64,000 bases of DNA from Chitinophagaceae bacterium. GTDB lineage: Bacteria > Bacteroidota > Bacteroidia > Chitinophagales > Chitinophagaceae. Position numbers and translations under genes: made by a program. Position 1 is the first letter of the stretch. The number at the start of each line of letters is the position of its first letter. The stretch covers positions 124,001 through 188,000 of the forward strand of contig CANGYR010000001.1 in the NCBI GenBank assembly GCA_947458275.1, given 5' to 3'. The notes below the pieces were generated by a model that was not told the origin of the DNA, did not search any database, and saw nothing but the letters and a program-made list of their open reading frames with translations. Of the stretch, positions 28,902 through 37,794 are shown in pieces.

Positions 28902-29300
28902 ATGAAACCGGAAGCCGTTTATAACATCCCCCTCCGATTCAGGCGAATGGAAAACCTCCATATCGTCTTCTGGCTGTTTAAAGATATCTCCTGGTGTATG
29001 ATCTGGAAGCCACTCGGAATCATAATGATTATTCCCACACTGGTTATTGCCATTGTCATCGCCTGGCGCAATCGGCATCTCACCAGTGAGCTCTGCCATA
29101 ACCTCGCCATTGCGTTTTGGATCAGCGCCAACAGCTACTGGATGGTCAGCGAATTCCTGGAATTTGACAAAATGATTGTCTGGGGCGACTTCACCTACAA
29201 ACACCTGGCCATCATCCCGTTTACCATTGGTATCCTTCTGCTGGCTTATTATTATATCCTCTGGAAACCCAGACATGCAGACGAAATAGAAACCATGTAA
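28902..29300 (+). CDS. Small multi-pass membrane protein, unknown function
   Basis: 132 residues, not recognised. Three to four hydrophobic stretches: about 23-56 (FWLFKDISWCMIWKPLG then IIMIIPTLVIAIVIAW), 66-86 (HNLAIAFWISANSYWMVSEF) and 100-121 (HLAIIPFTIGILLLAYYYIL). Starts 1 bp after the alpha-2-macroglobulin stop, so translationally coupled; the protein could be an accessory of it, but that is inference. Many Trp and Tyr residues. Confidence 0.72.
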   Translation: MKPEAVYNIPLRFRRMENLHIVFWLFKDISWCMIWKPLGIIMIIPTLVIAIVIAWRNRHLTSELCHNLAIAFWISANSYWMVSEFLEFDKMIVWGDFTYKHLAIIPFTIGILLLAYYYILWKPRHADEIETM

Positions 29301-29329
29301 TTGGAGTTTTCAGGCGCGTCAGATTGACT

Positions 29330-29337
29330 TATATTTG
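29330..29337 (+). promoter_or_regulatory. Putative -7 element upstream of aspS
   Basis: TATATTTG matches TAnnTTTG exactly, with a TTTT at the -33 position (19-bp spacer). It lies 170 bp before aspS, so the palindrome and a simple-repeat tract would be in the leader. Confidence 0.45.
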
Positions 29338-29370
29338 CATTCCGAAAGACTATTTCAGTATTGTTTTGAC

Positions 29371-29405
29371 CTCACCCCCAACCCCCTCTCCAATTGGAGA
29401 GGGGC
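29371..29405. repeat. Palindromic repeat CCCCTCTCCAATTGGAGAGGGG
   Basis: The segment ACCTCACCCCCAACCCC runs into a perfect 22-bp palindrome at 29383-29404 with centre CAATTG. This is the shape of a widespread intergenic repeat in Bacteroidota genomes (from memory). It could form a strong hairpin in either transcript. Confidence 0.75.
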
Positions 29406-29468
29406 AGAAAGTACAATTAATAATAAGGTTTTAACAAGAAAACTATATAGTTTAATTCGGGCGATTTT

Positions 29469-29502
29469 TACTTTTAACTTTTAACTTTTAACTTTTGACT
29501 TA
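29469..29502. repeat. C-type simple repeat (AACTTTT)n directly before aspS
   Basis: Four to five 7-bp units of the form TTAACTTT end 6-8 bp before the aspS ATG. It resembles the second arm of the paired repeats elsewhere; only a weak A/G-rich counterpart (AATAATAAGGTTTTAACAAG) precedes it. Confidence 0.7.
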
Positions 29503-29507
29503 ACACT

Positions 29508-31337
29508 ATGTTCAGAACTCATACCTGCGGAGAATTAAGATTATCAGATGTAAATAAAACCACAACCCTTGCCGGATGGGTGCAAACGGTAAGGAAATTT
29601 GGTAGCATCACTTTCGTTGACCTGAGAGACCGTTATGGCATCACCCAATTACTGTTTTCAGAATCCCTGAATGAAAAGTTGGAAGCCAATCCACTCGGCA
29701 GAGAATATGTATTGCAAGTAACAGGAAAAGTTAACGAAAGAAGCAATAAGAATACCAACATTCCCACAGGGGAAATAGAAATACTGGTATCTGACTTCAG
29801 CATTCTCAACAAATCTATCACTCCGCCTTTCACCATTCAGGATGATACCGATGGCGGAGATGATTTGAGAATGAAATACCGTTTTCTCGATTTGAGAAGA
29901 AATGCCGTGAAGAGAAACCTGGAACTCAGGTATGCCGTTGGAAGAAGCACCAGAAATTATTTACACGAAAATAATTTCATGGATATTGAAACGCCTTTCC
30001 TCATCAAATCAACTCCGGAAGGCGCAAGAGATTTCGTGGTCCCCAGCAGAATGAATCCGGGACAATTTTATGCACTGCCTCAGTCGCCTCAAACATTTAA
30101 GCAACTATTAATGGTAAGCGGATACGACCGTTACTATCAGATTGTAAAATGTTTCAGGGATGAAGACTTGCGTGCCGACAGACAGCCGGAGTTTACACAG
30201 ATAGACTGCGAAATGTCTTTTGTAGAGCAGGAAGACATTTTGAATATGTTTGAGAGTCTCATCAAACGCATTTTTAAAGATGTAAAAAACATCGACTACA
30301 CAGAGAACGTAGAAAGAATGACCTGGGAGGATGCAATGTGGCAGTACGGAAATGACAAGCCGGATATCCGATTTGACATGAAGCTATGCAATCTGAAATT
30401 TCCCGGACATACATTCCCTTCGAAGCCGGTGATTTCTGCATTGATAGACGGAGCAGACTTCAAAGTATTTGATGAGGCGGAAACCGTTATCGCCATTGCC
30501 GCTTCCGGATGCAGTGAATATACCCGAAAACAAATTGATGAACTAACGGAATGGGTTAAACGCCCTCAAATAGGCATGAAAGGTTTGGCCTATATCAAAT
30601 ACAATAATGACGGAACATTAAAAAGCAGTATAGATAAATTTTATCCGGAAGAAAAATTAAAGGCAATAGCCGAAGCTGTTAATGCCAAACCCGGTGATTT
30701 AATTTTTATTCTCGCCGGAGCGGAAGAACGCACCAGAAAAGCTACCAGCGAATTGCGTCTGCATCTAGGTCAGTTTCTTGGTTTGCGTAAAGCAGATGAA
30801 TTTAAATTACTTTGGGTACTCGATTTTCCATTGTTTGAATATGCGGAAGATGATAACAGATGGGTTGCGCGTCACCATCCTTTCACTTCGCCCAAGCCTT
30901 CGGATATTGAAATCATGATTAATAATAACCCGGTGATTGACAACCCCGCAGAATACCTCAAACATCCCTACGCCAATATCAAAGCCAATGCTTACGATAT
31001 GGTGCTCAACGGAAATGAAATCGGTGGCGGTAGTATTCGTATATTCCAAAAAGAGCTTCAGCAAAAAATGTTTGCCGCATTGGGCATGGATGAAGCAGAA
31101 CAACAACATAAATTCGGATTCCTGCTGGGAGCATTTGAATACGGAGCGCCGCCACACGGCGGTCTGGCCTTCGGCTTCGACAGGCTCTGTGCCATACTTG
31201 GTGGCAGTGAGAGCATCAGAGACTTTATCGCATTCCCTAAAAACAACAGCGGCAGAGATGTGATGATAGACGCCCCTTCTACTATTGACGATAAACAATT
31301 TGATGAACTGCAGATTAAATTAGATTTAAAGCAGTAG
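29508..31337 (+). CDS. aspS: Aspartyl-tRNA synthetase
   Basis: 609 residues, bacterial type. OB-fold anticodon domain at the N-terminus ([22 protein letters not shown]), class II motif 2 ([20 protein letters not shown] near 211-230), the bacterial GAD insertion (about 290-430) and motif 3 ([14 protein letters not shown] near 546-559). Charges tRNA-Asp in the cytoplasm. The start ATG follows an AT-rich simple repeat. rarA follows 19 bp later, probably in the same transcript. Confidence 0.98.
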   Translation: MFRTHTCGELRLSDVNKTTTLAGWVQTVRKFGSITFVDLRDRYGITQLLFSESLNEKLEANPLGREYVLQVTGKVNERSNKNTNIPTGEIEILVSDFSILNKSITPPFTIQDDTDGGDDLRMKYRFLDLRRNAVKRNLELRYAVGRSTRNYLHENNFMDIETPFLIKSTPEGARDFVVPSRMNPGQFYALPQSPQTFKQLLMVSGYDRYYQIVKCFRDEDLRADRQPEFTQIDCEMSFVEQEDILNMFESLIKRIFKDVKNIDYTENVERMTWEDAMWQYGNDKPDIRFDMKLCNLKFPGHTFPSKPVISALIDGADFKVFDEAETVIAIAASGCSEYTRKQIDELTEWVKRPQIGMKGLAYIKYNNDGTLKSSIDKFYPEEKLKAIAEAVNAKPGDLIFILAGAEERTRKATSELRLHLGQFLGLRKADEFKLLWVLDFPLFEYAEDDNRWVARHHPFTSPKPSDIEIMINNNPVIDNPAEYLKHPYANIKANAYDMVLNGNEIGGGSIRIFQKELQQKMFAALGMDEAEQQHKFGFLLGAFEYGAPPHGGLAFGFDRLCAILGGSESIRDFIAFPKNNSGRDVMIDAPSTIDDKQFDELQIKLDLKQ

Positions 31338-31356
31338 AAAATTTGTAATTTCAATA

Positions 31357-32616
31357 ATGACTTCTACGCCATTAGCAGAACGGCTTCGTCCGGCAACACT
31401 GGATGAATTAGTCGGGCAAGAACACCTGACCGGCAAGGGAAGCATTCTAAGAACTGCCATTGAAAAAGGGAAAATCCCCTCCATCATCTTATGGGGACCT
31501 CCGGGCGTGGGCAAAACTACCATTGCTTCCATCATTGCCAATACATTGTCGGTCCCATTTTACACACTCAATGCCATTGCATCAGGCGTGAAAGAAATCC
31601 GTGAAGTCATTGAAGATGCTAAAACAAAATCCGGCGCTATTCTTTTTATAGATGAGATTCATCGTTTCAATAAATCACAACAAGATGCTTTATTAGGTGC
31701 GGTGGAAAAAGGCATTATAACACTCATTGGTGCTACTACCGAAAACCCTTCCTTTGAAGTGAACAGCGCTTTGCTCAGTCGCGCGCAGGTATATGTATTG
31801 AAACCGCTTCAGCAAGAAGAACTGGAAGATGTATTACACAATGCATTGAAAAAAGATAGTTTTTTATCCGGTAAAAATATTCAACTCAAAGAAACAGAAT
31901 CTCTGATACGTCTTTCCGGCGGTGATGCAAGAAAATTATTGAACCTGCTGGAGTTGGTCTGCGATAACATTGAAGACAATAGCATCATCACAGATGAACT
32001 CGTGATGCAGATTGCGCAGAAAAAAATTGCGCTCTATGATAAAAAAGGCGAGCAGCATTACGATATCATTTCTGCATTTATAAAAAGCATGAGAGGCAGC
32101 GATCCCAATGCGGCCGTATATTGGCTCGCAAGAATGATAGAAGGCGGCGAAGAGGTTTCTTTCATAGCAAGAAGAATGCTGATTTTTGCCAGTGAAGACA
32201 TCGGTAATGCCAATCCCAATGCGCTGTTGCTCGCCAATAGTACTTTTCAGGCGGTGAATGTCATCGGCTATCCTGAAAGCAGAATTATTTTATCGCAGTG
32301 CGCTATTTACCTTGCTACCTCGGCTAAAAGCAATGCCTCTTATGCAGCCATCAACGATGCACAGGATATAGTAAGAAAAAAAGGCGACCTGCCCGTTCCA
32401 CTTCATCTTAGAAATGCACCAACAAAAATGATGAAGCAAATGGATTACGGTAAAGACTATAAATATGCGCATCAATATGAAAATAATTTCATCCTGCAGG
32501 AATTTCTTCCCGAAGCTATAACGGGGACAAGAATCTATTCTCCGCAAAAAAATGCAAGAGAAGAAGAGCTTAGGAAATTTCTGAAAGAAAGATGGAAGGA
32601 ACGATATGGGTATTAG
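31357..32616 (+). CDS. rarA: Replication-associated recombination protein A (RarA/MgsA)
   Basis: 419 residues of the clamp-loader-like AAA+ family. Walker A GPPGVGKT at 47-54, Walker B LFIDEIHRFNK near 93-103, sensor-like TENPSFEVNSALLSR. The C-terminal tetramerisation part (RNAPTKMMKQMDYGKDYKYA) is conserved. Acts at stalled replication forks. The G-type repeat array starts within 10 bp of the stop. Confidence 0.96.
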   Translation: MTSTPLAERLRPATLDELVGQEHLTGKGSILRTAIEKGKIPSIILWGPPGVGKTTIASIIANTLSVPFYTLNAIASGVKEIREVIEDAKTKSGAILFIDEIHRFNKSQQDALLGAVEKGIITLIGATTENPSFEVNSALLSRAQVYVLKPLQQEELEDVLHNALKKDSFLSGKNIQLKETESLIRLSGGDARKLLNLLELVCDNIEDNSIITDELVMQIAQKKIALYDKKGEQHYDIISAFIKSMRGSDPNAAVYWLARMIEGGEEVSFIARRMLIFASEDIGNANPNALLLANSTFQAVNVIGYPESRIILSQCAIYLATSAKSNASYAAINDAQDIVRKKGDLPVPLHLRNAPTKMMKQMDYGKDYKYAHQYENNFILQEFLPEAITGTRIYSPQKNAREEELRKFLKERWKERYGY

Positions 32617-32619
32617 GGT

Positions 32620-32674
32620 TGAAGAAGTTGAAGAAGTTGAAAAGGTTCAAGAGGTTCAAGAGGTTCAAGAGGTT
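32620..32674. repeat. G-type 9-bp tandem repeats after rarA
   Basis: Units GTTGAAGAA (two to three) followed by GGTTCAAGA (three to four), a 9-bp period. The matching C-type tract is the pyrimidine-rich TTATTCC / TTTTTTATT array at about 32822-32868 just before elaA, so the polarised order is kept although the arms are not complementary base for base. Confidence 0.8.
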
Positions 32675-32702
32675 AATTTCTGGTGACTTTCTTATTTCTT
32701 TC

Positions 32703-32783
32703 ACCGCAGAGAACCAGAGTCAAAAGAGTTTTCGCAGAGGAAATCTTCTCCGCGTGACCTCTGCGCTCTTATTTCTCAGCGGT
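32703..32783. repeat. 81-bp interspersed element, copy 1
   Basis: Begins ACCGCAGAGAA and ends TTTCTCAGCGGT (imperfect outer inverted repeat), with an inner perfect pair CGCAGAGG / CCTCTGCG. Three further copies lie at 33383-33463, 33512-33592 and 33632-33712. No open frame inside; MITE-like or REP-like. Confidence 0.85.
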
Positions 32784-32874
32784 AAATTTAATTTTAAGAA
32801 GCTCAAGATGTTGATTCCTCTCGACTTTCTTATTCCTTATTTATTATTTTTTATTCCTTATTTTTTATCCGATT

Positions 32875-33372
32875 ATGATCTGGACATTCAAACATTTCAA
32901 AGAACTCACTACTAGCGAGCTATATGATATTTTGACTTTAAGAAACAAAGTATTTGTAGTAGAGCAGAACTGCGTTTACAACGACACCGACGGGAAGGAT
33001 AAAGAAAGCTGGCATTTGTCTGGTCACATTGACAATATGTTAGTCGCCTATGTAAGAATTTTACCTCCCGGTCTCAGTTATACCGAAGCCAGCATCGGCA
33101 GAGTAGTCACCGACCCTGCGTACAGGTCACATGGTCATGGTATTGAATTAATGAAAATGGCTATTGAAAAAACACTCTCTCATTTTAATGTCAAAAACAT
33201 CCGTATAAGCGCTCAATGCTATTTGCTCAAATTTTACAGCGACTTGGGTTTTACTGCTGTCGGAGAGGAATATCTGGAAGACGACATTCCACATATTGAG
33301 ATGCTCTTTGGAGAAGAAGGAGGTTTGAATCAACCATTAAACAATCAAACCCTCAGACCTTTAAACCCTTAA
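32875..33372 (+). CDS. elaA: ElaA-type GNAT acetyltransferase
   Basis: 165 residues. The ElaA signature is clear: LYDILTLRNKVFVVEQNC near 16-33, IGRVVTDPAYRSHGHGIELM (acetyl-CoA loop R/Q-x-x-G-H-G-x) near 83-102, and SAQCYLLKFYSDLGF near 123-137. Substrate unknown. The normal protein should end near HIEMLFGEE; the last 9-15 residues (through [11 protein letters not shown]) are encoded by the first unit of the downstream tandem repeat, so the repeat has replaced the original C-terminus and stop. Confidence 0.9.
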   Translation: MIWTFKHFKELTTSELYDILTLRNKVFVVEQNCVYNDTDGKDKESWHLSGHIDNMLVAYVRILPPGLSYTEASIGRVVTDPAYRSHGHGIELMKMAIEKTLSHFNVKNIRISAQCYLLKFYSDLGFTAVGEEYLEDDIPHIEMLFGEEGGLNQPLNNQTLRPLNP

Positions 33373-33752
33373 ACCACCTTTTACCGCAGAGAACCAGAGT
33401 TAAAAGAGTTTTCGCAGAGGAAACCATCTCCGCGTGACCTCTGCGCTCTTATTTCTCAGCGGTTAAATAACCTTCAAACCCTCAGACCTTTAAACCCTTA
33501 AACCACCTTTTACCGCAGAGAACCAGAGTTAAAAGAGTTTTCGCAGAGGAAACCATCTCCGCGTCGCCTCTGCGCTCTTATTTCTCAGCGGTTAAATAAC
33601 CATCAAACCCTCAGACCTTTAACCACCTTTTACCGCAGAGAACCAGAGTTAAAAGAGTTTTCGCAGAGGAAACCATCTCCGCGTCACCTCTGCGCTCTTA
33701 TTTCTCAGCGGTTAAATAACCTTCAAACCCTCAGACCTTTAAACCCTTAAAC
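33345..33752. repeat. Tandem array of a 129-bp composite unit
   Basis: Units begin TCAAACCCTCAGACC at 33345, 33474, 33603 and (partial) 33723, spacing 129, 129 and 120 bp; the third unit lacks 9 bp. Each full unit is a C-type leader (AAACCCTTAAACC) plus one copy of the 81-bp element that also occurs alone at 32703. Copies differ at a few bases (GTGACC, GTCGCC, GTCACC). It fills the whole elaA-thyA spacer; I see no gene in it. Confidence 0.93.
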
Positions 33753-33787
33753 CTCCGTTTTTCCAAAAGATTTCTTTTCTTTGCACC

Positions 33788-34600
33788 ATGCAGCAATATC
33801 ATCAATTACTCCAGCATATAATAGCCACAGGCGCGGATAAAAACGACCGCACCGGAACAGGTACGCGCAGTGTTTTCGGCTATCAAATGAGATTTGACCT
33901 CTCGGAGGGTTTCCCTTTGGTGACCACCAAAAAAACACATTTAAAAAGTATTATTTACGAGCTGCTTTGGTTTCTGAAAGGCGAGACCAATATCGCTTAT
34001 CTGAAGGAAAATAATGTCTCGATCTGGGATGAATGGGCCGATGAGAACGGCAACCTGGGGCCCGTATACGGCAAACAATGGCGAAGCTGGCAAGGTGCCG
34101 ACGGCATTGAGGTAGATCAGGTGAAAGATTTGATTCATCAGATAAAAACAAATCCCGATAGCCGCCGCATGATCATCAGCGCATGGAATGTGGCCGATTT
34201 ACCCAAAATGAAACTGATGCCTTGCCATTGTCTGTTTCAGTTTTATGTGAGTCCCGGTAAAAACGGCGGCCGCGGCAAACTCAGTTGTCAACTCTACCAA
34301 CGCAGTGCAGACGTATTCCTTGGTGTTCCTTTCAATATAGCTTCATACGCATTACTCACCATGATGATTGCGCAGGTCTGCGACCTCGACTATGGCGATT
34401 TCGTTCATTCATTCGGTGATGCACATTTATACAGCAATCATTTTGAACAGGCCCATCTGCAATTAAGTCGCACTCCTTTCCCATTACCTCAAATGAAAAT
34501 CAATCTCGAGGTAAAAGATATTTTTGATTTCAAATTTGAAGATTTTGAACTGGTGAATTATCAGTGTCATCCGGGAATTAAGGCGCCGGTAGCGGTTTGA
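33788..34600 (+). CDS. thyA: Thymidylate synthase
   Basis: 270 residues. Converts dUMP to dTMP using methylene-tetrahydrofolate. The catalytic cysteine is Cys146 in [12 protein letters not shown], numbered as in E. coli Thy[11 protein letters not shown] (phosphate-binding arginines), [20 protein letters not shown] and the C-terminal APVAV are all present. Stop is followed 3 bp later by the first arm of the four-helix-bundle cassette that separates it from folA. Confidence 0.98.
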   Translation: MQQYHQLLQHIIATGADKNDRTGTGTRSVFGYQMRFDLSEGFPLVTTKKTHLKSIIYELLWFLKGETNIAYLKENNVSIWDEWADENGNLGPVYGKQWRSWQGADGIEVDQVKDLIHQIKTNPDSRRMIISAWNVADLPKMKLMPCHCLFQFYVSPGKNGGRGKLSCQLYQRSADVFLGVPFNIASYALLTMMIAQVCDLDYGDFVHSFGDAHLYSNHFEQAHLQLSRTPFPLPQMKINLEVKDIFDFKFEDFELVNYQCHPGIKAPVAV

Positions 34601-34603
34601 GAA

Positions 34604-35186
34604 ATGTAAAATATTAAATGTAAAATATCCAATTTAAAAGGAGAATTAAGGAAAAGGAATAAATGTAAATTTTATTTCAGAGGATTTCACCTTTATTTCT
34701 CGTTGATTTACCCGTGATTTTCCTAATTATGCTTTTTATTTTCATGTAATGGAAATAAAAAGAACCAAATATGATCTTGAAGACAGGTTAGTCAAGTTTG
34801 CATGTGTTTGTTTAGAGATTTGCGATATTCTTCCCAATACCAAATCAGCAAATAATTTAGAGTATCAATTATCCAGAAGCGGAATTGCCCCTGCATTGCT
34901 ATACGGAGAAGCTCAGGCTGCAGAAAGCAGAGCCGATTTTATACACAAGATGAAAATAGCACACAAGGAACTAAGGGAAACCCGAATAAACCTTAGAATA
35001 ATAATGGAAAAGCCGGTGATATCAAATGAAAAGCTAAATAACTGTTTGAAAGAAGCAAATGAGTTAATTGCCATATTGTCAACAAGTATCTTGACTGCAA
35101 AAACAAATCAAAAAGTAGATAAGAATAAATAAAAGGATAGTAATCACGACTTCTACATTCGATATTTTACATTTAATATTTTACAT
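34604..35186 (+). mobile_element. IVS-like cassette 1: four-helix-bundle gene inside 26-bp inverted repeats
   Basis: A perfect 26-bp inverted repeat (34604-34629, beginning ATGTAAAATATT; and 35161-35186, ending AATATTTTACAT) encloses 531 bp with one co-oriented gene of the four-helix-bundle family. Each arm is itself two 14-bp units. The left arm starts 3 bp after the thyA stop and the right arm ends 22 bp before the folA ATG. No transposase is present. Interpretation as a mobile or processed cassette is inference from the arms, the gene family and a second similar locus (50785-51408). Confidence 0.6.
34749..35132 (+). CDS. Four-helix-bundle protein (23S rRNA intervening-sequence protein family)
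   Basis: 127 residues, nearly all helical. Family marks are YQLSRSGIAPALLYGEAQ (the relatives' R-S-xx-S-I-xx-N-I-x-E-G region, near 44-60) and FIHKMKIAHKELRETR near 68-83, with the usual E-xx-E/T-R helix. Members are found as open frames in 23S rRNA intervening sequences and scattered in Bacteroidota chromosomes; the related Avd protein binds nucleic acid and reverse transcriptase in diversity-generating retroelements. The function here is unknown. It lies between thyA and folA and is flanked by a perfect inverted repeat. Confidence 0.85.
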   Translation: MEIKRTKYDLEDRLVKFACVCLEICDILPNTKSANNLEYQLSRSGIAPALLYGEAQAAESRADFIHKMKIAHKELRETRINLRIIMEKPVISNEKLNNCLKEANELIAILSTSILTAKTNQKVDKNK

Positions 35187-35195
35187 TAATTATTC

Positions 35196-35203
35196 TACAT
35201 TTG
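35196..35203 (+). promoter_or_regulatory. Putative folA -7 element
   Basis: TACATTTG fits TAnnTTTG and sits 5 nt before the folA ATG. The -33 region would lie within the right arm of cassette 1, so the cassette either brought or replaced the upstream promoter half. Confidence 0.5.
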
Positions 35204-35208
35204 CCTTC

Positions 35209-35703
35209 ATGCTTTCCATCCTCGTCGCTGCCGCATCTAACAACTCAATTGGTAAAAACAACCAACTGCTCTGGCATCTGCCCAATGATCTGAAATTTTT
35301 TAAAAATACCACCTGGGGCGGTGTGGTAATCATGGGCAGAAAGACTTTTGAATCGGTCAACAAGCCCTTGCCGGGAAGGTTAAATATTGTTATTACAAGA
35401 CAAAAAAACTGGCAGGCGGAAAATGTAACAACAGCCGGCAGTCTTGATGAAGCTGTTGAAAAAGCAAAAAAACTGCATTACAAAGAAATATTCATTATCG
35501 GCGGTGGAGAAATATATAAAGAGGCTTTACCTAAAACCGACAAAATATATTTGACACGCGTAAACGCAGAAATAGAAGGAGATACTTTTTTTCCGGCTAT
35601 AAATAATAAAGAATGGAAACTCACTTCTCAGAATGATTTCAAGATAGATGAAAAACATGCGTATGATTATTCTTTTGAGGTCTGGGAGAGAGTGGAGAAA
35701 TAA
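35209..35703 (+). CDS. folA: Dihydrofolate reductase
   Basis: 164 residues. Reduces dihydrofolate, the product of the ThyA reaction, with NADPH. The N-terminal LVAAASNNSIGKNNQLLWHLPNDLKFFK holds the Met20-like loop and the substrate-binding acidic residue Asp27-equivalent; GRKTFESVNKPLPGR and FIIGGGEIYKEAL are the cofactor motifs. thyA and folA normally sit together, here split by the cassette. Confidence 0.97.
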   Translation: MLSILVAAASNNSIGKNNQLLWHLPNDLKFFKNTTWGGVVIMGRKTFESVNKPLPGRLNIVITRQKNWQAENVTTAGSLDEAVEKAKKLHYKEIFIIGGGEIYKEALPKTDKIYLTRVNAEIEGDTFFPAINNKEWKLTSQNDFKIDEKHAYDYSFEVWERVEK

Positions 35704-35800
35704 GGAATAAGAAATAAATAATAAGAAATGTAAAATATTGAATACTGAATGTAAATGTTTTACCATTAAACCATTAAACCGTTAAACCTTTAAACCAACC
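35704..35800. repeat. Paired simple-repeat spacer folA/methyltransferase
   Basis: First A/G-bearing units (AAGGAATAAGAAATAAATAATAAG, then AATGTAAAATATTGAATACTGAATG), next C-bearing units ATTAAACC, GTTAAACC, TTTAAACC up to about 35797. The motif AATGTAAAATATT is shared with the arms of cassette 1. Same G-first, C-second order. Confidence 0.75.
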
Positions 35801-36598
35801 CTGTATTCAACATTCACCATAGCATCTAAATACCTCCGCTACCTAGTCACCTCGTCTAACGGCAAGGGACACGGCGTACACTCACCTTTTGTGTTTGAGT
35901 TCATCGAAAAAGTACTGAACGACAAAAATCAATACGACTGCTATCATCCAATAGAAAGTATCAGAAAAAAATTACTGCAGAACAACAACAGTATTGAGGT
36001 AGAAGATTTTGGAGCCGGCTCTTCTGTCATAAAAACAAATCAGAGAAAAATCAGCGCCATAGCAGCATCTTCTCTCAAGCCGAAAAAATATGCGCAACTG
36101 CTTTATCGCATTGTCAAGTATTATCAGCCAAAACATATTATCGAATTAGGCACTTCTCTCGGTATCACTGCATCTTATTTGTCAAGTGCTTGTCCCAATG
36201 GAAAATTATCCAGTTTTGAAGGTTCGAAAGCAATTGCAGAAATCGCAAAAATGAATTTAGAAAACACAGGTAGTAAAAATTCAGAAGTATACACAGGTGA
36301 GTTCAACCAAACACTCCCCGATTATCTCAATCATAATTCACCCGTTGATTTTGCATTTATAGATGGCAATCACAGAAAAGAGCCTACCCTTACCTACTTC
36401 AAGTGGCTGCTTGAGCACAGCAACGATTACACGATAATGGTTTTTGACGATATTCATTGGAGCAAAGAAATGGAAGAGGCCTGGGAGGCAGTTAAACAAA
36501 ATGCTATAGTTACACTTACTATTGATTTATTTTTCATCGGTATAGTTTTTTTCAGAAAAGAATTTAAAGTAAAACAACATTTCAGCATTCGTTATTAA
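35801..36598 (+). CDS. Class I SAM-dependent O-methyltransferase-like protein, probable CTG start
   Basis: The Rossmann core is clear (HIIELGTSLGITASYLSSA near the middle, FEGSKAIAEIAKMNLE, VDFAFIDGNHRKEPTLTYF). A GTG start at 35891 would cut into the conserved N-terminal block YLRYLVTSSNGKGHGVHSPF, which relatives have after a short M-Y-S-x-F start. The frame is open from 35786, and the only start-like codon in the right place is CTG at 35801 (CTG TAT TCA ACA TTC), just behind the simple repeat. Length would be 265 residues. Substrate unknown. Confidence 0.75.
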   Translation: MYSTFTIASKYLRYLVTSSNGKGHGVHSPFVFEFIEKVLNDKNQYDCYHPIESIRKKLLQNNNSIEVEDFGAGSSVIKTNQRKISAIAASSLKPKKYAQLLYRIVKYYQPKHIIELGTSLGITASYLSSACPNGKLSSFEGSKAIAEIAKMNLENTGSKNSEVYTGEFNQTLPDYLNHNSPVDFAFIDGNHRKEPTLTYFKWLLEHSNDYTIMVFDDIHWSKEMEEAWEAVKQNAIVTLTIDLFFIGIVFFRKEFKVKQHFSIRY

Positions 36599-36631
36599 TT
36601 TTGCTTAACTTCGGATTAATTAATAATTGAT

Positions 36632-37753
36632 ATGATTATTGGCTTGTTAAAAGAACCGGCTCACGAAACGCGCGTGAGTCTTCTACCCGAACATGTTGTT
36701 GCGCTTAAAAAATTAAATGTACATGTGTTGGTGGAAAAAGATGCGGGACAAACCGCCTTTGCCAACGACGAAAAATATTCAGAAGCAGGCGCAGAAATCT
36801 CCAGCAGAAATTCAATTTTCGAAAAAGCCGATGTGCTGCTTTGCATAAATCCATTGGATGCAAACGAAACCAATTCCTGCAAGGGGAAAATATTGATTGG
36901 TTTCTATCAGGCATTATTTAATGCCAACTTAATTTCTCAATGGAATTCAAACAACTGCACAGTGTTCAGCATGGACATGCTTCCACGCACTACCCGTGCT
37001 CAGAGTATGGATGTGCTGAGTAGCCAGGCTAATATTGCCGGTTATAAAGCTGTTTTACTTGCAGCCAATCTCTTTCCGCGTTACTTCCCTATGTTTATGA
37101 CGGCAGCGGGCAGTATAGCTCCGGCCAAACTGCTGATTCTCGGAGCGGGTGTAGCAGGATTGCAAGCCATCGCCACCGGAAAAAGATTAGGTGCCGTGGT
37201 AGAGGTGTTTGATACCCGACCCGCTGTTAAAGAAGAAGTGATGAGTCTGGGTGCCAAATTTATTGAAGTGGAAGGAGCAGCAGATGCCTCCAAAGCAGGA
37301 GGTTATGCCGTTGAACAGACAGAAGAATTTTTACAAAGACAAAAAGCAAAAATCGCAGAGAGTGTTGCCAAGTCAGACATCATCATCACCACAGCACAAA
37401 TACCGGGCAAAAAAGCTCCGGTGCTGATTACAAAAGAGATGATTGCCCAAATGAAAAATGGCTCCATAATCATAGATCTTGCTGCAGCCACAGGTGGAAA
37501 TACGGAATGTACGGTCAATGATCAGATAATAAACGTGGATGGCGTAACCATTGCAGGCAATTCCAAACTTCCCTGCTCTATGCCCAGTGATGCCAGTAAA
37601 TTGTATGGAAAAAATATCTTGAACTTTTTACAACTGATTATTAATAAAGAAGGACAACTGAACCTGAATTTTGAAGATGATTTGGTTGCCGGCACTTGCG
37701 TTGCGCACGCCGGAAATATTACGAATGACAGAGTAAAACAATTGATCAATTGA
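36632..37753 (+). CDS. pntAA: NAD(P) transhydrogenase alpha subunit, part 1
   Basis: 373 residues, the NAD(H)-binding dI domain. Starts MIIGLLKEPAHETRVSLLPE and carries RAQSMDVLSSQANIAGYKAV and the Rossmann ILGAGVAGLQAIATGKRLGA near 171-190, as in alanine dehydrogenase relatives. Together with PntAB and PntB couples hydride transfer from NADH to NADP+ to proton movement across the inner membrane. Three-subunit layout. Confidence 0.95.
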   Translation: MIIGLLKEPAHETRVSLLPEHVVALKKLNVHVLVEKDAGQTAFANDEKYSEAGAEISSRNSIFEKADVLLCINPLDANETNSCKGKILIGFYQALFNANLISQWNSNNCTVFSMDMLPRTTRAQSMDVLSSQANIAGYKAVLLAANLFPRYFPMFMTAAGSIAPAKLLILGAGVAGLQAIATGKRLGAVVEVFDTRPAVKEEVMSLGAKFIEVEGAADASKAGGYAVEQTEEFLQRQKAKIAESVAKSDIIITTAQIPGKKAPVLITKEMIAQMKNGSIIIDLAAATGGNTECTVNDQIINVDGVTIAGNSKLPCSMPSDASKLYGKNILNFLQLIINKEGQLNLNFEDDLVAGTCVAHAGNITNDRVKQLIN

Positions 37754-37794
37754 TTCATCCAACCATCAAACCTTTAAACCCTTAAACCTCATCC

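Noticed and set aside
33345-33752. CRISPR-like look of regularly spaced repeats
   Set aside because: Units are 120-129 bp and repeat throughout; there are no unique spacers and no cas genes.
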